Shown here piece after piece: positions 1 through 13,600 of a DNA stretch of 64,000 nt. The translations under genes were made by a program, and so were the position numbers. Source of the stretch: Mesaphorura yosii (Eukaryota > Arthropoda > Collembola > Poduromorpha > Tullbergiidae). The DNA is taken from the NCBI GenBank assembly GCA_009869945.1, contig WIXG01000127.1, forward strand, positions 1 to 64,000. Reading direction: 5' to 3'. The notes beneath the pieces were generated by a model that had not been told where the DNA came from, searched no databases, and worked only from the letters and a program-made list of their open reading frames with translations. Within the stretch, counting starts at the first letter, position 1. Every line of letters starts with the position of its first letter.

Positions 1-930
1 CAGCAAATTCCGAGTTCATTGAATAAATTGAAAGTGATTCCAATAGCAAAGAAAGATCAGGGAGCCAGCGAGCCAGGAGCAGGAGAAAGTAGAACCGCAG
101 TGAAAGAACAAAGGAGAAAGCGTTGCTTCTCCAGCCTGTTTTGCTTTCCGAACGTAGTACCTGAAAAATTCGGCACTTACTGCGTGAGGTGAGTAGCACA
201 TGAGGTAATTAATTATTTTGAATTGCCTCGTTTACAGAATTAGCACTGATTAACAGCGATTAAAGTCTTAATCCAATAAATTCCGTTTGCCGATTTGTTC
301 TGCTCATTCGAAAAATTGTAGCTCCATTCATTTCTTAACAATTGCTTTGCATTGAGCAGAGAATTCAGTTGACGCTTCGCTCCTTGGCAGAAAGTAAGGA
401 TCAAATTCAATATTCCTTTTTATGACCGTTTAGCGATTGTAGCCTCTGTCGTACCGCTTAGGAGCAATACAATGGTTGAACAATTTCCAGTTCCAGTAAA
501 TTGAAACACTTGTGTTTGCACTATTGCGAATTGTCCACCGAAGGCACCGGCAGTTCACAAGTTCATTCATTTATTTGTGGTGCAAGACCGGCATTCCAGG
601 TGTTAAGCCTTGCACGTGGTTGTTGACAACATCATATTTTGGGATTTATTTGCATATGGTGTTACATTTGCACAGCTGACGAATACTGCCATTTAATGCA
701 CGCAATTTGTGTATCAATGTGGCTGGCTTTTCAAACAAGAGTCACGTCCCAATGTCCAACTTGATGCTGGGGCTTGACGGGCCTCAAAAAATGATCAGTA
801 ACAAGTTACACAACTGATAACTTCAACTCGAATAGGCAATATTTGTGTACTGAACTTCATCTCATCTATTTTTAAGTTCAGTTTTAGATCTTCGAGCTAA
901 AGACTAACTGGAAATTCTCTTTTATAACAG
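1..930. other. Non-coding leader region before the first gene
   Basis: I see no supported coding exon here. A pyrimidine-rich tract followed by an AG ends at about 930, six bases before the sulfotransferase ATG at 936. This suggests that the region holds at least one 5' UTR intron of that gene, with its first exon further upstream or outside the window. Confidence 0.5.
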
Positions 931-935
931 TAATT

Positions 936-2636
936 ATGCTTTGCTCACCCAAATTTCACCTATGCCTAATAATTATAGTGATCCTAGCTCTCACACACTT
1001 TGGATTTGTATCGGTGTACTTTTCGGGAATGGGAATTGACGGAATTCGAAAGTTTCAGTTTATGAATCTCTTAGCGAATGGCAATGGAAGTGCAACATTC
1101 ACATCTCCGAAACAGAATGCAATGACGGAGGGCACAATCATAGAATCCGAATCCGAAGTCAAGCATGGATTAGATGCACTGGATTTACTAAAAACGAGCT
1201 TCGTGCCCAGTAACAAAACTCTCAGTGGCAATTCTGGCAATTTATCTGTAGAACAAGAGACAATTATTGAAGAACAGCGTTTCCTGGTACAAGGAGAAAT
1301 GAACAACTACAACTTCCACGGCAGGTTGTCACTTATTAAAGAATTTTGGGCGTTCTCTTCTTAATGTATTCATATTTATGTCCAGAACGTTGGACAGCTT
1401 GCTTTCCGAAGCTGGTGGCACTCCACTTCGGACCATTGTGTTTACTACCTGGAGATCTGGATCAAATTTTATTGGCTCGATTCTTGAGCAAAATGCAGGA
1501 ACGTTCTATTACACTGAACCGTTGGCTCACCACGCGTGGACTCAGGTATCTATTCGGACCATAATATTATTAGGAACTAGTAAGAGGTATAGGAATTAGC
1601 TCGATAGTTTTAATAGTTTCGAAATGGAACAGACACGGATGGTAGAAAGGCTGTCCAGGAACTGAAAGACCTCTTGAGCTGTAGATATTCCAATCATTCC
1701 AATTTGGGTAAGTATAGGAAGTGCCTTCAATGCAGATTTTGTCCTAAGATTTCGAATGTTTATCAGGTGATTACATACGCTACGCCATGGATGTTACATG
1801 GCCCCTCGATTTAAATACCAGATTGGGGCAGCATTGTCAGTTCTCGGCAAGGACAAGAGTCTGCGCCAATCCGGAGTTCCTAAGTCGAATGTGCAAGTTG
1901 TTTCCATTCCAAGCCGCAAAAGTGATTAGAATGCGGATGAGACTGGCGAAGTGGCTTCTCGAGGATCCTCGGTGATTGCGTTATCCAAAACGTTAAGGGG
2001 CAAAGGACTTCATTGCTGCATTAATTGAATGATTGCAGATGGAATGCACGCGTCATTTATCTAGTGCGAGATCCGAGAGGTAGTTTACAGTCCCGATTCC
2101 TGACTTCAGAAGTTGAGTTCTGCGGCGATGTCTCCGTCTGCTCACCTGACGTTCTCTGCACTGACTTACAAGATGATTTTGAAACTGCAAAAGAGTTTGC
2201 GAGAGAATTTCCAGACAAGTTCATGTAGACATTTTCAACTATGACCATGCCGTGTGGAGAGTATTTACTGGTTCTAAGTATTATTCTTCAATTCAGGGTG
2301 GTCCGGTATGAAGATCTCGCTCTGAACCCGATTGAGACAGTGAAAATGATTTTCAGTTTTAGTCAATGGGATTTCAATTACAAAATGGAGAAATTCGTTG
2401 AAGAACATACTAAGAAAGAACAAAGTGGGTCATTCTCCATATTTCGTGACTCTCAAAACGTGGTATTTCGGTGGAGAGAGAAATTGGACTGGTCACAAGT
2501 TAAATACATTCAGTCGTACTGTTTCAAGACTATCACTAGTTGGGGTTACAAACTGGCTGCAACGTCAGAGAATCTACGAAACTTTAACCCACTTGGTCCG
2601 TTCAATTTACTCGAGAATAATTCAACCGACATTTGA
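936..2636 (+). CDS. Carbohydrate (Gal/GlcNAc 6-O type) sulfotransferase, six exons
   Basis: This is a predicted Golgi type II membrane enzyme that transfers sulfate from PAPS to sugar residues of glycans. Exons: 936-1324, 1386-1545, 1617-1707, 1767-1971, 2039-2224 and 2297-2636. All phases agree and give 456 residues, usual for the family. A single hydrophobic anchor lies near residues 8-29, followed by a stem with several N-glycosylation sites. The 5'-phosphosulfate binding loop TTWRSGSNF is near residue 150. The 3'-phosphate binding motif VRDPRGS is near 291-297, and the conserved VVRYEDLALNP follows. The fifth exon could instead end at 2218, which would remove two residues; 2224 keeps the usual FxVVRYEDL spacing. 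The glycan acceptor cannot be read from sequence. Relatives are the CHST1/3/4 group of vertebrates and the expanded arthropod families. Confidence 0.88.
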
Positions 2637-2697
2637 CTGAGGGAGAATTCTTCAAGTACCTAGCCGTTAAGTACCCGGACAACGATAAATATGTCCC

Positions 2698-2703
2698 ATT
2701 AAA
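2698..2703 (+). terminator. Poly(A) signal ATTAAA
   Basis: ATTAAA lies about 60 bases after the sulfotransferase stop codon and is a plausible polyadenylation hexamer for it. Confidence 0.4.
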
Positions 2704-4569
2704 ATAATTGAGATTAAATGATGAAGCTTTTAACACACTTCCAACACTTTATCAAATGGGTCTGATTCGTTGCGGACTATTTTATAACAGCAGCTAGGCT
2801 GCATGGCATTTGATCCCAATTTACGTGCTGCACACTTAGCAAATGACCCGTACGGCCGTTCGCAATCTCATAGCCGTATTCCTTTTGACAGTGACATACG
2901 TAAAAACATTTGTCCTTGCTAGAAACGAGGAAAGTTTTGTTTGGTCTGCCGGTGCAGCAATGGACAAAGCTCGCAGCGCACGTTGAGAGGAAACGTTCAG
3001 TTTTAAATAAAAAGTCAACATCAGTTTTTCATTCAGGACAAACACGCATTATTCATGTAAGATGTCCAAAATTATAGGCCGACATATGTGTTATATGTAT
3101 GCTTTAAGCCTTGCCTTGCAAGAGAAAGAGGCCCGACCGGACATGAGACTACATTGGGAAAGGATAGAAATGTGAACCGTTGTCGCTCTGCTGTTGTGCT
3201 CCAGATTGTCTCAATGGAGAACTCTTCTTTTTTGTCTTTGCAGCAAATAAAATGAAAGTTAATATAAATTCGTGTCACGTTCACGTAAATGTGTGCAAAG
3301 TCCATTTTCAGGCCATTTTGTTTAGAAGTCCATATAAAATGGGAGCTATTCACGACTGTATCCGGCCACTTAAACTTTTCGCCAGCATCTACCTCCGCCT
3401 ACACTCCGTGCCATTTCGAGATACGGTGTGTAGGTGCGTGTGCAGTGTTCAGGACACAGATTTAAAAGGCACGGTTTCATTTCTTTATTAAGATTTTGGG
3501 CATTTCGTGTTCGTCGTTCGAGTTTGTGAATGGGCCCCACTCTTGGCTGTCTCGAGCTCGTGAGGTTGGGCAGTTGTGTCCGACTTGCAGAAGAGTAATA
3601 TTTGTCTTGTCCAAGTGAAAGCGGTATCGGTTCCGCCGTCGCCTGTCCTGTTCATTCACTGAAAATGAACAACTGCAAGGTGTACCTTTTCTTGTAAGAT
3701 TGCATTCAGCCGGTCTTGTCCTGTCTCGAACACACTCACGATCCAAACTTTATTTCCTTTCTCCAATCCTTTTACTGCTGCGAAGAAAAGCAGGATTTCT
3801 TTATTTAATTTCCAGCGCACAGTCCGAGTCGCTATTGCGCTTCAGCACTGAACACTATGCAGGTTCGCGGGCTGTTGGCTACCGTCCAACATTGCCCACT
3901 TGTTCTTCCTTCCCATTTTGAATTTCAAGATTTCGGCATTTATGCGAATCTGAGATTGGGAGCGGCTGGAGAGACGAAAAGCGTAAAGAGAAGGTGAATG
4001 TTCTTTACCGCGATCGCGATACTTCAAGTATTTGATACTACAGTTATACGGGAGGAAATGCAATCATTTTCTCGTACTGAAGTTATGTAGTATTTTTGCA
4101 TGACCGACCGAGTCGAGCGTGCATGTATGCCAGACATCAGTAATTCGAATTCAATGACTCCCAATTTCCATATAACCGCCAAAATCCTAGCAGAAAGCGA
4201 AATATTCCAAGCTTAATTGAAACGTACACTCAACCGAATCCTACATCACGAAAGCATGATTTGAGGAAGTTGTTCAAAGTTTATAAACTCGGGGTTGACA
4301 AACCACTATGAACTTACTTTCGAAGTGTAGATATCCGCATTGGAATGCGAATGGAGTAAAAATCTAGAAAGCTCGTTCAAGTGTGCTGAAGAAAAAATTA
4401 CCTGTAAATCTCGTGCAGGAAATTGGTAAGAAATGCTAGAGTGGAACCTCGACTCATTGATAAGATGAAATGCGGTAATGAGAATCGCAGGCTTGACGGA
4501 GCAGCGCCTAAGAATTTTCAGGATGAGTATGGAATAATATCGATTTAACAGTGATATTGGGTCTCCCGG
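2704..4569. other. Intergenic region
   Basis: Only short open frames without protein-like composition are present on either strand. No RNA gene or repeat was recognised. It separates the convergent 3' ends of the sulfotransferase (+) and the NAALAD-like gene (-). Confidence 0.6.
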
Positions 4570-4575
4570 TTTATT
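4570..4575 (-). terminator. Poly(A) signal AATAAA
   Basis: TTTATT on the plus strand reads AATAAA on the minus strand, about 100 bases after the stop codon of the NAALAD-like gene. Confidence 0.5.
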
Positions 4576-4671
4576 TAACGCAGACATTTCTCTTTACAAA
4601 GTCACACACGAGAAAGGCAGATACAAAATAGGGCTCCTTTAGAATAGATTCAATTTTGTAGCTAAAATAAT

Positions 4672-7600
4672 TCAGTTGTTATTATTAGTATCACTCTCTT
4701 CGGGTAAAAGTGGACTTTGAAGAATTGCGGCAGCTGCGTCCAAGCATCTTATCAGCAGCGTAATTTCTTGCATCGCTTGCGAGCGCCAGTCTTGACACGC
4801 TTCTGGTACGTCTTCATCTCCGTCATTGCCACTCGAGTTGTACTGCGTTTGGTCCTCTTGCGCATTCTGACGCTGGCGCATTTTGCGTCCACAATTAAAG
4901 CTCTGGCGTAATTTAGGAAAATCATTCTCTTGCGAAGACTCTTCGCATGTTTGGGAGTCAAGATGTTCATTGCCACTCATGCAGTCGTCTGCGACTGGCT
5001 GTTTATCATCAATTTTCCGAAGCGGAAGCCAAGAATACGAGCTGTATCCAATGACTCGATGCTTGTAGAACTCCGACTTTCTTGAGAGGAATGCTCGGTC
5101 CAACTCCATGAGTTTGTCGTTAATAATACGGTGAAAGAGGAGTTTGCTGAAAACGTGCACACGAATCAAATTTGGTTCAAAGCAATGAAATGGTTCAGGT
5201 AGCAAAAGAAGAAAGTAAGAATAGAGCGACCCTCGTACGACTTACTTCGCTTCATGTGCTGTGGAATGATTTAGTACTGATTGCCTCTGTAAATCATATT
5301 GCTCATTATTAACGACACTTCGATTATGTACATCTGTTCTGAAATTATCTCCGATCACTTGTAGTCGCATCACGGCCGCTTGGAGGTACGCTGTTGTGGC
5401 ATGAAACACAATACAGAAGCAAAACATGTTATTCCTTTGTGCTGTGCGGTTATGGTCGCATTATTATTTTCAACGATTAAAGCGCGCGCGGGTTGAATTC
5501 TACTAAATAACGTCTACTGGAGACTTTTGAACTAAACAAATGCATTATTAAAAACCATTAGGAATGGAGCGTTATGTCCCGCCGTTAACGGAAGAAGATT
5601 TATTTCTAGTGATAAGTACATGACTCAATGACTGAAATAAATGGCAGTGAAAGCACGTACTCTCATTTTGCACTTCGAAGATCATATTGCAATTGAGCTC
5701 AGCATTCCGCAGTCTGTTATTTTTGAAAAGTCACGAGTGTGACAAAATAGGTCACGTAGTAGCAATGATCGGGTAGCGCTTTTAAGTTCTGCATGGAATC
5801 ACGAGCTTGTCGGGTGACGTGAGATCATACGTCTCGTAATTGCGGAGAGAATGCAATAAAACTTCATGAACCTGAATTGAGCCTGAATTTTGAGATTATT
5901 CGGATTTAAATAAACTGGGTTCAGTAACCTTAGGATCGACAAAGCCTATCGATCACGAACACGAATTCATGAATTGCAATAAACGAGTCCATTTCGGTCG
6001 ACGAATTCGGCTCGGTACATTTCTCGATCCGATATTAGGGATTACGCGCAAATTGCCTTTATATAGTTTTGGGAATTTGGTGGCAGTGAAACATTAAAAG
6101 GTGTTAAAAGATTTAACGAGATGTGTACGAGCGCAATGTGCTGGGTTACGGTACCCTTCACTCGCAATCGCTCGTGCGATGAAGATGAAATGGAAAACCC
6201 ATACTTTTTTCATTCTCATTTCCTTACCAATCGATAAATTGGCCCTGTGTAAATCTTCCTGGTAATAGACCATAAAATTCTCAAATGCTTTTTGAATCTG
6301 TTCCACATAGTCTTCGACGTTCATTGGAAGGAGTGATGAGTCAGTGAGAAGAAGAATCAACCCAGAAATAATTCGACCTATATACAGCAAAACACAGGCA
6401 TAAGCATAAGAGAGCAAAAAACCAATCTCGTCAGACGAAAATAGAGAAATCGGGTTAGGAGATAAGGTAAGAGTAAAAATTCACGAAAATTACATTAGTA
6501 GATGAAAAAGTGGGAAATTTTCTACCTCACTCTAATTTTTATTTTTGCTCGCTTCTATTCTCTTTCGCGCTACGCCATCCGCTTGCTTAGGACTTGATGA
6601 TATTATTTTTCTATTTCTCCGCTTTCAATTTTATGATTAAAATCTTTAGTCTTTCGTGCATAGCACCAAAGTGTGGCCGCGAGGATTCTGCCCAAAGCAC
6701 ACACTCAGGGATAGGCGAGCCTGAATTAGCACACATTCGTTTGGGCCGATTCCTTTCATCTTTGACTCATTTGCCTCTCTTCGCTGGTTGCAAATTTACA
6801 TGACGAGCCTTCATAATTTCACAAAAGCTAATAAAGCGAGCGCAGGTAAGAAAGTTGTGTTTTGTATTGCGTGCTGAACTTTTGGGTGTGACACCGCAGT
6901 TCAGCTCAGAATGCTCGCAGCACATTCTGACTTACCACAGCCTGTAATTTCTAAACTTTCTGCTCTCTCATCATTAAATAATAATATTAAAGTGGAATTA
7001 TCACAAAACGCAAGTTCAGTGTGGGAAAGCACGAGAAACATGGAACCGCTGAAAATAAAGTTTTCAGAGCAGGCAGGAGCCGAAAAATCCGTAAAAGTTT
7101 GACTTTTTGTTTTCGGAGGGTCTTTTTTGTCTTTGCTGTTCCAAAGTAGCGTAGCGATGCGACGAAGAAAAGTTTCTCGCATGTAAACTAAAGTCTGGAA
7201 CTGCGGAGATACAAATAAGGGACAAAATGCAGGTTTTGGTCCCGTCTGCCTCGGCCATGTCGCGTGTCGATATGATAAAGAACGCATCAAACTTGCGACG
7301 AGAACGGCCAATTTGATTTAGTTTGTGTTTTGTGTGAGTTATGGGCAGGGGAAATTTGGGGAAGGAGAGATATTGAAAAGCCACCGAGACAAGGTACGCC
7401 AGGATTTTGTCTGAGACGCCTGAGAGGGAACTCGCTGATATCTGGAAACTCTCGGGGAATATGTTCGTGTGCAGGAAGGAAGAGAAAATTCAGCTTACCC
7501 AAAGTTCCTGATCCATTCAATGTTGTTGAGTCGACGAGATTGACAAAGTTTTCATAAGTATCAAAAGCCGTGTGGTATAATGGATAGTCATAACTCTTCA

Positions 7601-10600
7601 TTAAAAGTGAGCGTGAAAGAAGAATCAGAATGGAAGAAATCAGAAAATAGATTTTTTCAGATCATCAGATAGCAAGGAAAGAGAAAGCATGAGACAATGA
7701 AGACAAAAGAAGGAGAAGAATGGAGTCGTTCGGATATGATGCATGGTTCATGAAGACAACCATGCAACGACTACGCTAAATGTATCATCTCGAATATCCA
7801 ATCCATTTTCTCTGCATTGCCCCCACACAAGCACAAATCTGGCAAGTTACACATTTTGGCATATCACTTCAGTGCAAGCTGGAGATGGAGTTTTGCGAAT
7901 CTAATTAAATTATTCGATATATTGAAAAAGTTGTGCCAACACACGAGAGCAGCTCCTCATGGCTCATATCATGCAAACCTTGTTTCCTGACTGTAACTCT
8001 GAGGTCGTGACAAATCTCTTTGAACAAAAGTTACCAATAACTAAATTGAATAACCGTATCAACACCAAACTTCCAGCCAAGCAGTAACAACACGAGTAAA
8101 AGAAACACGCTCCACACAAAAGAAAGTCAAATTGAATAATTTTGTGTTTCTGATTCGATAGTGCACGTTACTGTTCCACGAAAGAAAGCAGCGTATCAAG
8201 GTTCCTAGTTTTGAGTAAACAAGTAGGCCGTAAACACCGATTGATTCGTTTGCCTTGACGAGTCACGTACCTGTGGGCTATTCGACAGCGACAGTCTGAT
8301 GAATGGAATTCCCAAGTTTCCAAAGAAGGCAAATGCGAGTTCGCTTGATGTGAGAGTTGAGCCGAACACAAGATTTTCTGGGTAGTCATCGAGAAAGCTG
8401 CGTGGCGGCTTTGACGTTTGAGAATTCTTTCGTGATGGCGATGATTGCTGCCGTTGTTGTTCATCAAATCTTTTGATTCGGCTGATTGTTTTTCTCACAA
8501 GCTCTTTTAGTAATGGAGATGAGTAAACGTAAAGTGTCTGGTTCCCTTGCAGGATTCGGGTGAGATCAATGAATGCGACTGCACGTGTCGAGATTTCAAA
8601 ATGGTGCTCCTGCAGATAAGGCAAAATTTCCGTGTGGATTCATGCGTGAGGCAAGCAAACTTGGGGCAATTTGCTTAATTTAATAAACCCATCAAGAATT
8701 TATCCAGTTTACTTTGAAGAAACCACACCAGAATCTAAAATATGTGTACGCGGAGGTTTACGCGTGGTACGTGACAGGCTTATGGGTCTGATCATTTTGC
8801 TACCTCAGCCTCATTCCACATGCATCCACAAATCCGAAGCGAGGCCCGAAACCCGGATCAATTCGTATCTTTTATGTAATTCAATCTATCTTATATGTAA
8901 TGTAATCTTTAAATGTAGTTCCGCGGATTTCAAAATGTCGGATTACATAATGCGTTATATTGTAAATACTGCTCACTCACCTGAAGCCAATGAAATAGTC
9001 CATTGGAAGCATACAAATTAGCATCGAACGAAATGAAGAGGATTGATCTCCTTGACTTCCAGCCTTCCTGCACCGAGACTGTAAATACCCTCACAATCTC
9101 TGTCATAATGGCCAATCCAATTCCGGGATCACCAGCTCCGTAAGCCCACGAGTCGTGGGAACAACCAACGATGAGGTACCTTCAAACGAGGCACACAAGG
9201 GAACGTATTAGCGTGGTTCGGCTCAGACTTGCTTCAGTTACGGGGATTGAAATGAAGGCAAAGCGTGTGCATGCTGTGAGTCCGGAGTGAAAAGCATTAG
9301 ATTGCATTAGTACTTGTCACAGAATGTCAAAGAAGGACTTTTTGATTAAACTGATCAAATAAACCAACATTTGCATACAGCGAAACGTGAATAGCGCTGT
9401 CAGCTCTCACGGGCTTTGTACTGTATCACGAGCGAACGAAACTAAAACAGGAAATCCGTTCTACACACAAGAACGGATTACAAAACTCTAATTTAGTGCC
9501 TCGGCTCAAGCCAGTTTCCAGTGCGAGTTTTTGCAACTGTAAATTGTGGTGCAGCCACGTGTGGACTCTTTGTGGACATTAAGCATGGCGAAATACATTG
9601 AATATTTTAATCTGCTCGAAAATCGATTCATTGCGCGTACGTTGACAAAGCAGCAAACCGAAAAAACAAGCCCATTTTCATGTCAATGCCAGAAACAAGT
9701 GACAAGCATTCGTTAATGTAAACAAAGCATTTTATAGTTTACATTTGTGTCCACTAAATTCTGGAATATTTATTTAGCACCTGTCTGATTCCCATGTCCC
9801 GGGTATTGAGGCCACTACGCTGTAAATGCTGCTTGATTTAGCTTCATTAAATATACGAAGTCTTGCATTATCCAGCTTGAGGAGTCCCAACCCGGTTCCT
9901 GGAAGACCTGTCCGCTTGGAGTTGTATTGCACTTTGGAAATAATTTTCGAGTTCTGGTTTCTTTTGTACTTTCTCCCTTTTCTTTTACCAGCAGTGTCGG
10001 CGTCACGCAACCTGCTTCTTTCTTCTTGCCCCGTTGCACCGTCGCCGCTGTCTTCCTGCTTCCCAGCAGCGCCTGTCATCAACCTCCGCTGCTGCTGTTG
10101 GAGTGAAAATGCCCCCTCCGGAGTCATTACTCGCTTCGCATTCCTCATCAAACTAAAAGATTGTACAAATAAAATAAAAAGTATATTACAATGAAATAAA
10201 AACGCCACATAAAATTGCATGAGACTAGGAGGGCGCGCTTGAACCGGAGGAAAAGAAAATCTGAAATCACGACGTGAAACCAGAAAAGAAAGACTCGTAA
10301 TCGGTGCGAGAGGAAAGCGAATTCCAGATTACATCATCACACGTGCGCCGGGCACACCCGCAGTGACCGACCGTCCTATATAATGTTCACATTCGCATTC
10401 GCTTTCGTATTCTGTATTCTCTGACCAGGGGCATCAACACGAGAGCGAAAGGCGAAAGTAGTCATTGGCACAGTCGACAATCAGAGTCCGACACCGTAAC
10501 AAATTCAATGGAAAGAATCCGCTGCCGCCTCGCAATAAGATTCAACCGTCGCATTATACACTTCCATATAAATACGATTACATTATGGCGGTGAGAGTTG

Positions 10601-13600
10601 TGACGTTGTGAGTGGAAAGAGTCTACCTTGAAATTACTTCCTTTTCCTGAGACGTCTCCACACTTTATTCCTCAAGCCATTCTCGATTTCTTTCCTCTTT
10701 CTCCTTCTGCACCATGTCCCGGGCCGAATAAGTGTCCTCTGGTCATGTCGGCGTCGTCTTAATATTCTATACTTCCATAGAGAGATTGCTTCGCATATCG
10801 CGTAACGCGTATCGCGTCGTGCCTGTGCATGGCATGTAGTGTGCGTGTGCCGTGCGAAAATGTATTTAGGCGAGAGAAGGCACGAGCACACGTACACGTA
10901 TGACGAAAGAATGAAAATCTAATGTAGTTCAACTTATGTTTCAATTACACTTTAATACACTCTTATTCTCTGCTCCTTCTCGACTTTCTCTTTCATCCCG
11001 TTCTCTTTATCTTTACGGCGATGACGGCCGTATGACATGTAATAAGCACAAGTGCAAAGGAAACGACACGAGAATAGACAAGACAAAGTAACAATTTTCA
11101 TCCTTTACATTTTTATGCTATAATGATGGTAAAATTCTTTCTGCCGCGTTCTTTCGCTGTTGTCATTGTCCTTTGAGAGACAAGACATTAGGTGCACGAT
11201 ATGAGCGACTTTCTGCTCTAGAGTGATTTCTTTTATGATCATTACACCATTCCGCTCGACGATTACGTCCACTTTCTTTGTAATTACATTCATACCTTCT
11301 TTCTAACAATGGCTTACTACTCTTACGCTTACCTTAACAGCCTCTCAGCGTCGTTGAAACTGATTGTATGACACGGAATTGTAGACTTTTTCTTGTGCTT
11401 CTGCGTATCACATCACAAAAATGATGACACTTAAAGGATTGCTCTTGGAATAAGTAAAATGTAGGCTAATTCAGAGAATACGTAATTCGGTGTCATGCAT
11501 TTGCGCAGACAAAATCGACACCCTTCTCTGGCAATTTACGTCAAAGTGTGAAGGATCAATTCCAATACCTGATGTTCGTGGATTTGCGTCATGGTCAACA
11601 GCGAGTCTCTCTTCACCGCATTTCCAGGCAGCTGTGGGCCGAAATCAATCGGGTCCGGATAGAACACGACCGCACGCACTCCGTACCGCTTCACTATTTT
11701 GATCTGGTAAGGTGGACAGAGACAAATCGAATAAAATTAGACTCCCTCGAGGTGAGAAGGTTTTCATAATCATAAGGCTCTAACCTACGACTTAAGGTAA
11801 ACTTATTACCGTTTCAGATGGGTGTGAGTTGCTAAACCGCACGAGCAGCATGGAGCCATTGAGGCAGCCCTCATCCCCATTGTCATTGCAAGTGTGGTTC
11901 AGGAAATCTAAATCTTCAACTCGACCATAATGTCCATAAATAAGTGCTCCTAAGGGAATCATAAATAGCTGCTGGAGAATTACAGTTCAGAACTCACGAG
12001 GTTGAAAAAGCAGTCATGTCGCGTCGTGGTACCGCGTTCCGGGCCTCTTGAGCGAAAACAAGACAAGGTCCACGACCACGAGCAATAAAATGCAAAGACG
12101 AAGAGTAGTGCGCAAACTTGAAAACTTTTTTATCATTTTATTAATGGTCAGAGCAAAACATGAGTTTTACAGGTCTCGTGAATATTGAACTTTATCTCAA
12201 AGTTGTGGAACATATTTTTACAAGATGATTCAGATTCAAATTCATCTCTCGTACTGCTCGAGTATTTAGACATGCTGAAAAATTGCAAGCGTTTGTAGAA
12301 AGTTTAAGTTTTGAGTTTGCATTTCATTCTGCTTCTAAAGTCCTAAGTAAACTTCTGCAAAGTAGAATTGTTGATGAACGATTTGAGTTCTTGATTGAAT
12401 AGGCGGAACGGATGTATTGCACCTGCTGCCGATCGACTTGCGCTTGCCAAATTTAACATCTTGCCATGCAATAAAACCGTAAATAATTGTTTTGACTCGG
12501 ATGTACTTACCACTCAATTGCGCCGGCGGTGAAAACGCAAGGATTGGTACAGAATTTGGGAGATTGACATCATCCCCAGTCTGCGAGGTTGTTAGCAGTA
12601 ATGATGAGCCATTTGTATCAAAGACTTCCAGGTAATTGAAAGTGGCGCTTCTGTGAAATGAAATGATAAGAAAACAAGACAAAGTTAGTTTACTCCAAAA
12701 AGCCACATATAGAAACACAGCTGCAGATGAAGAATGAAAGAAAGATTATTAGCAACGTGCGCGCAGAAAAGCAGAAAGGGTTGCAGGCAATTCTCTGAAA
12801 TACAGCAAATGTGCCGTGGTATTTTTACTCTGATTTGCAACTTTTTAACAGGTTCGCGTGCAAGAAACGTGAACGCAACGAGTCAACTTTCTTCCGTTGG
12901 TACAGAAAAACTTAAATCATTCGCACAGGCGGAGGCAGCATTTTATCCTGAAGGTTGGAAGAAAAGTAAATTGAGAAGCTAGAACAAATTTCTCCCGATT
13001 TGCGTATGTACGCAGCGAGATGTAGTGAGTAGTTAGTTGCAAAACGATGGGCTTATGGTCATATAATAATACGACTATTAAAAGTATGGAACTGCTTGTG
13101 CCCGCGCACTATGAAACGTGTATCATATTGCGCCAAGCATCGTCTGGAAGAAAACAAAAGACGCACCGAGAAAGTTTTCGCGTTCTCATTATCATTACAG
13201 TAATCATCGTCGTAAGCAGAAAGTGTTAACATCTGACACATTATTATAACTTGTTTCTTTTGTTGGTCCAGAATCGCTGCCTGGCTTCTCCCCTTTTAAG
13301 GGAAGTCCCGTATTGCGATGCGCGACACATTTTTCAAATTAACAAGCCATGTAGCCCATTAAAATTACGCTTCTTAGAATAAGGATCGGACGTAAGATTT
13401 AAATTGTCTTTTTTGTAAACCATGCAACGGGCTGTCCAGCCGGAGCCCAGGCAGATGATTTGTCGCCATTCTATAAATTATACCTAGCCTTCACGTTTTC
13501 GCCTGCGAAACTCTGTTGCCTGGAAGGCTAACTTCAACGGAAAAGTCATTCCTCTAAATTTCTCTCATGTGGATCGCTCGGTTTCATATGTCAACATTTT

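Noticed and set aside
7560-7640. Short tRNA-like stretch (GTGTGGTATAATGGATAG)
   Set aside because: It lies in a coding exon (YPLYHTAFDTYE on the minus strand), and no cloverleaf or T-loop follows.
10389-10425. Run of ATTCGC/TTTCGT-like hexamers near a TATATAA
   Set aside because: It is too short and degenerate to call a repeat array, and no transcript start can be tied to the TATA-like sequence inside this intron.
10634-10897. Arg-rich minus-strand open frame of 87 codons
   Set aside because: No family similarity and no matching splice phases. It was considered as the missing NAALAD-like exon but lacks any GCPII-like pattern.
11490-11769. Plus-strand open frames of 70-73 codons
   Set aside because: They are shadows of the minus-strand exon 11703-11569, which reads IKIVKRYGVRAVVFYPDP.
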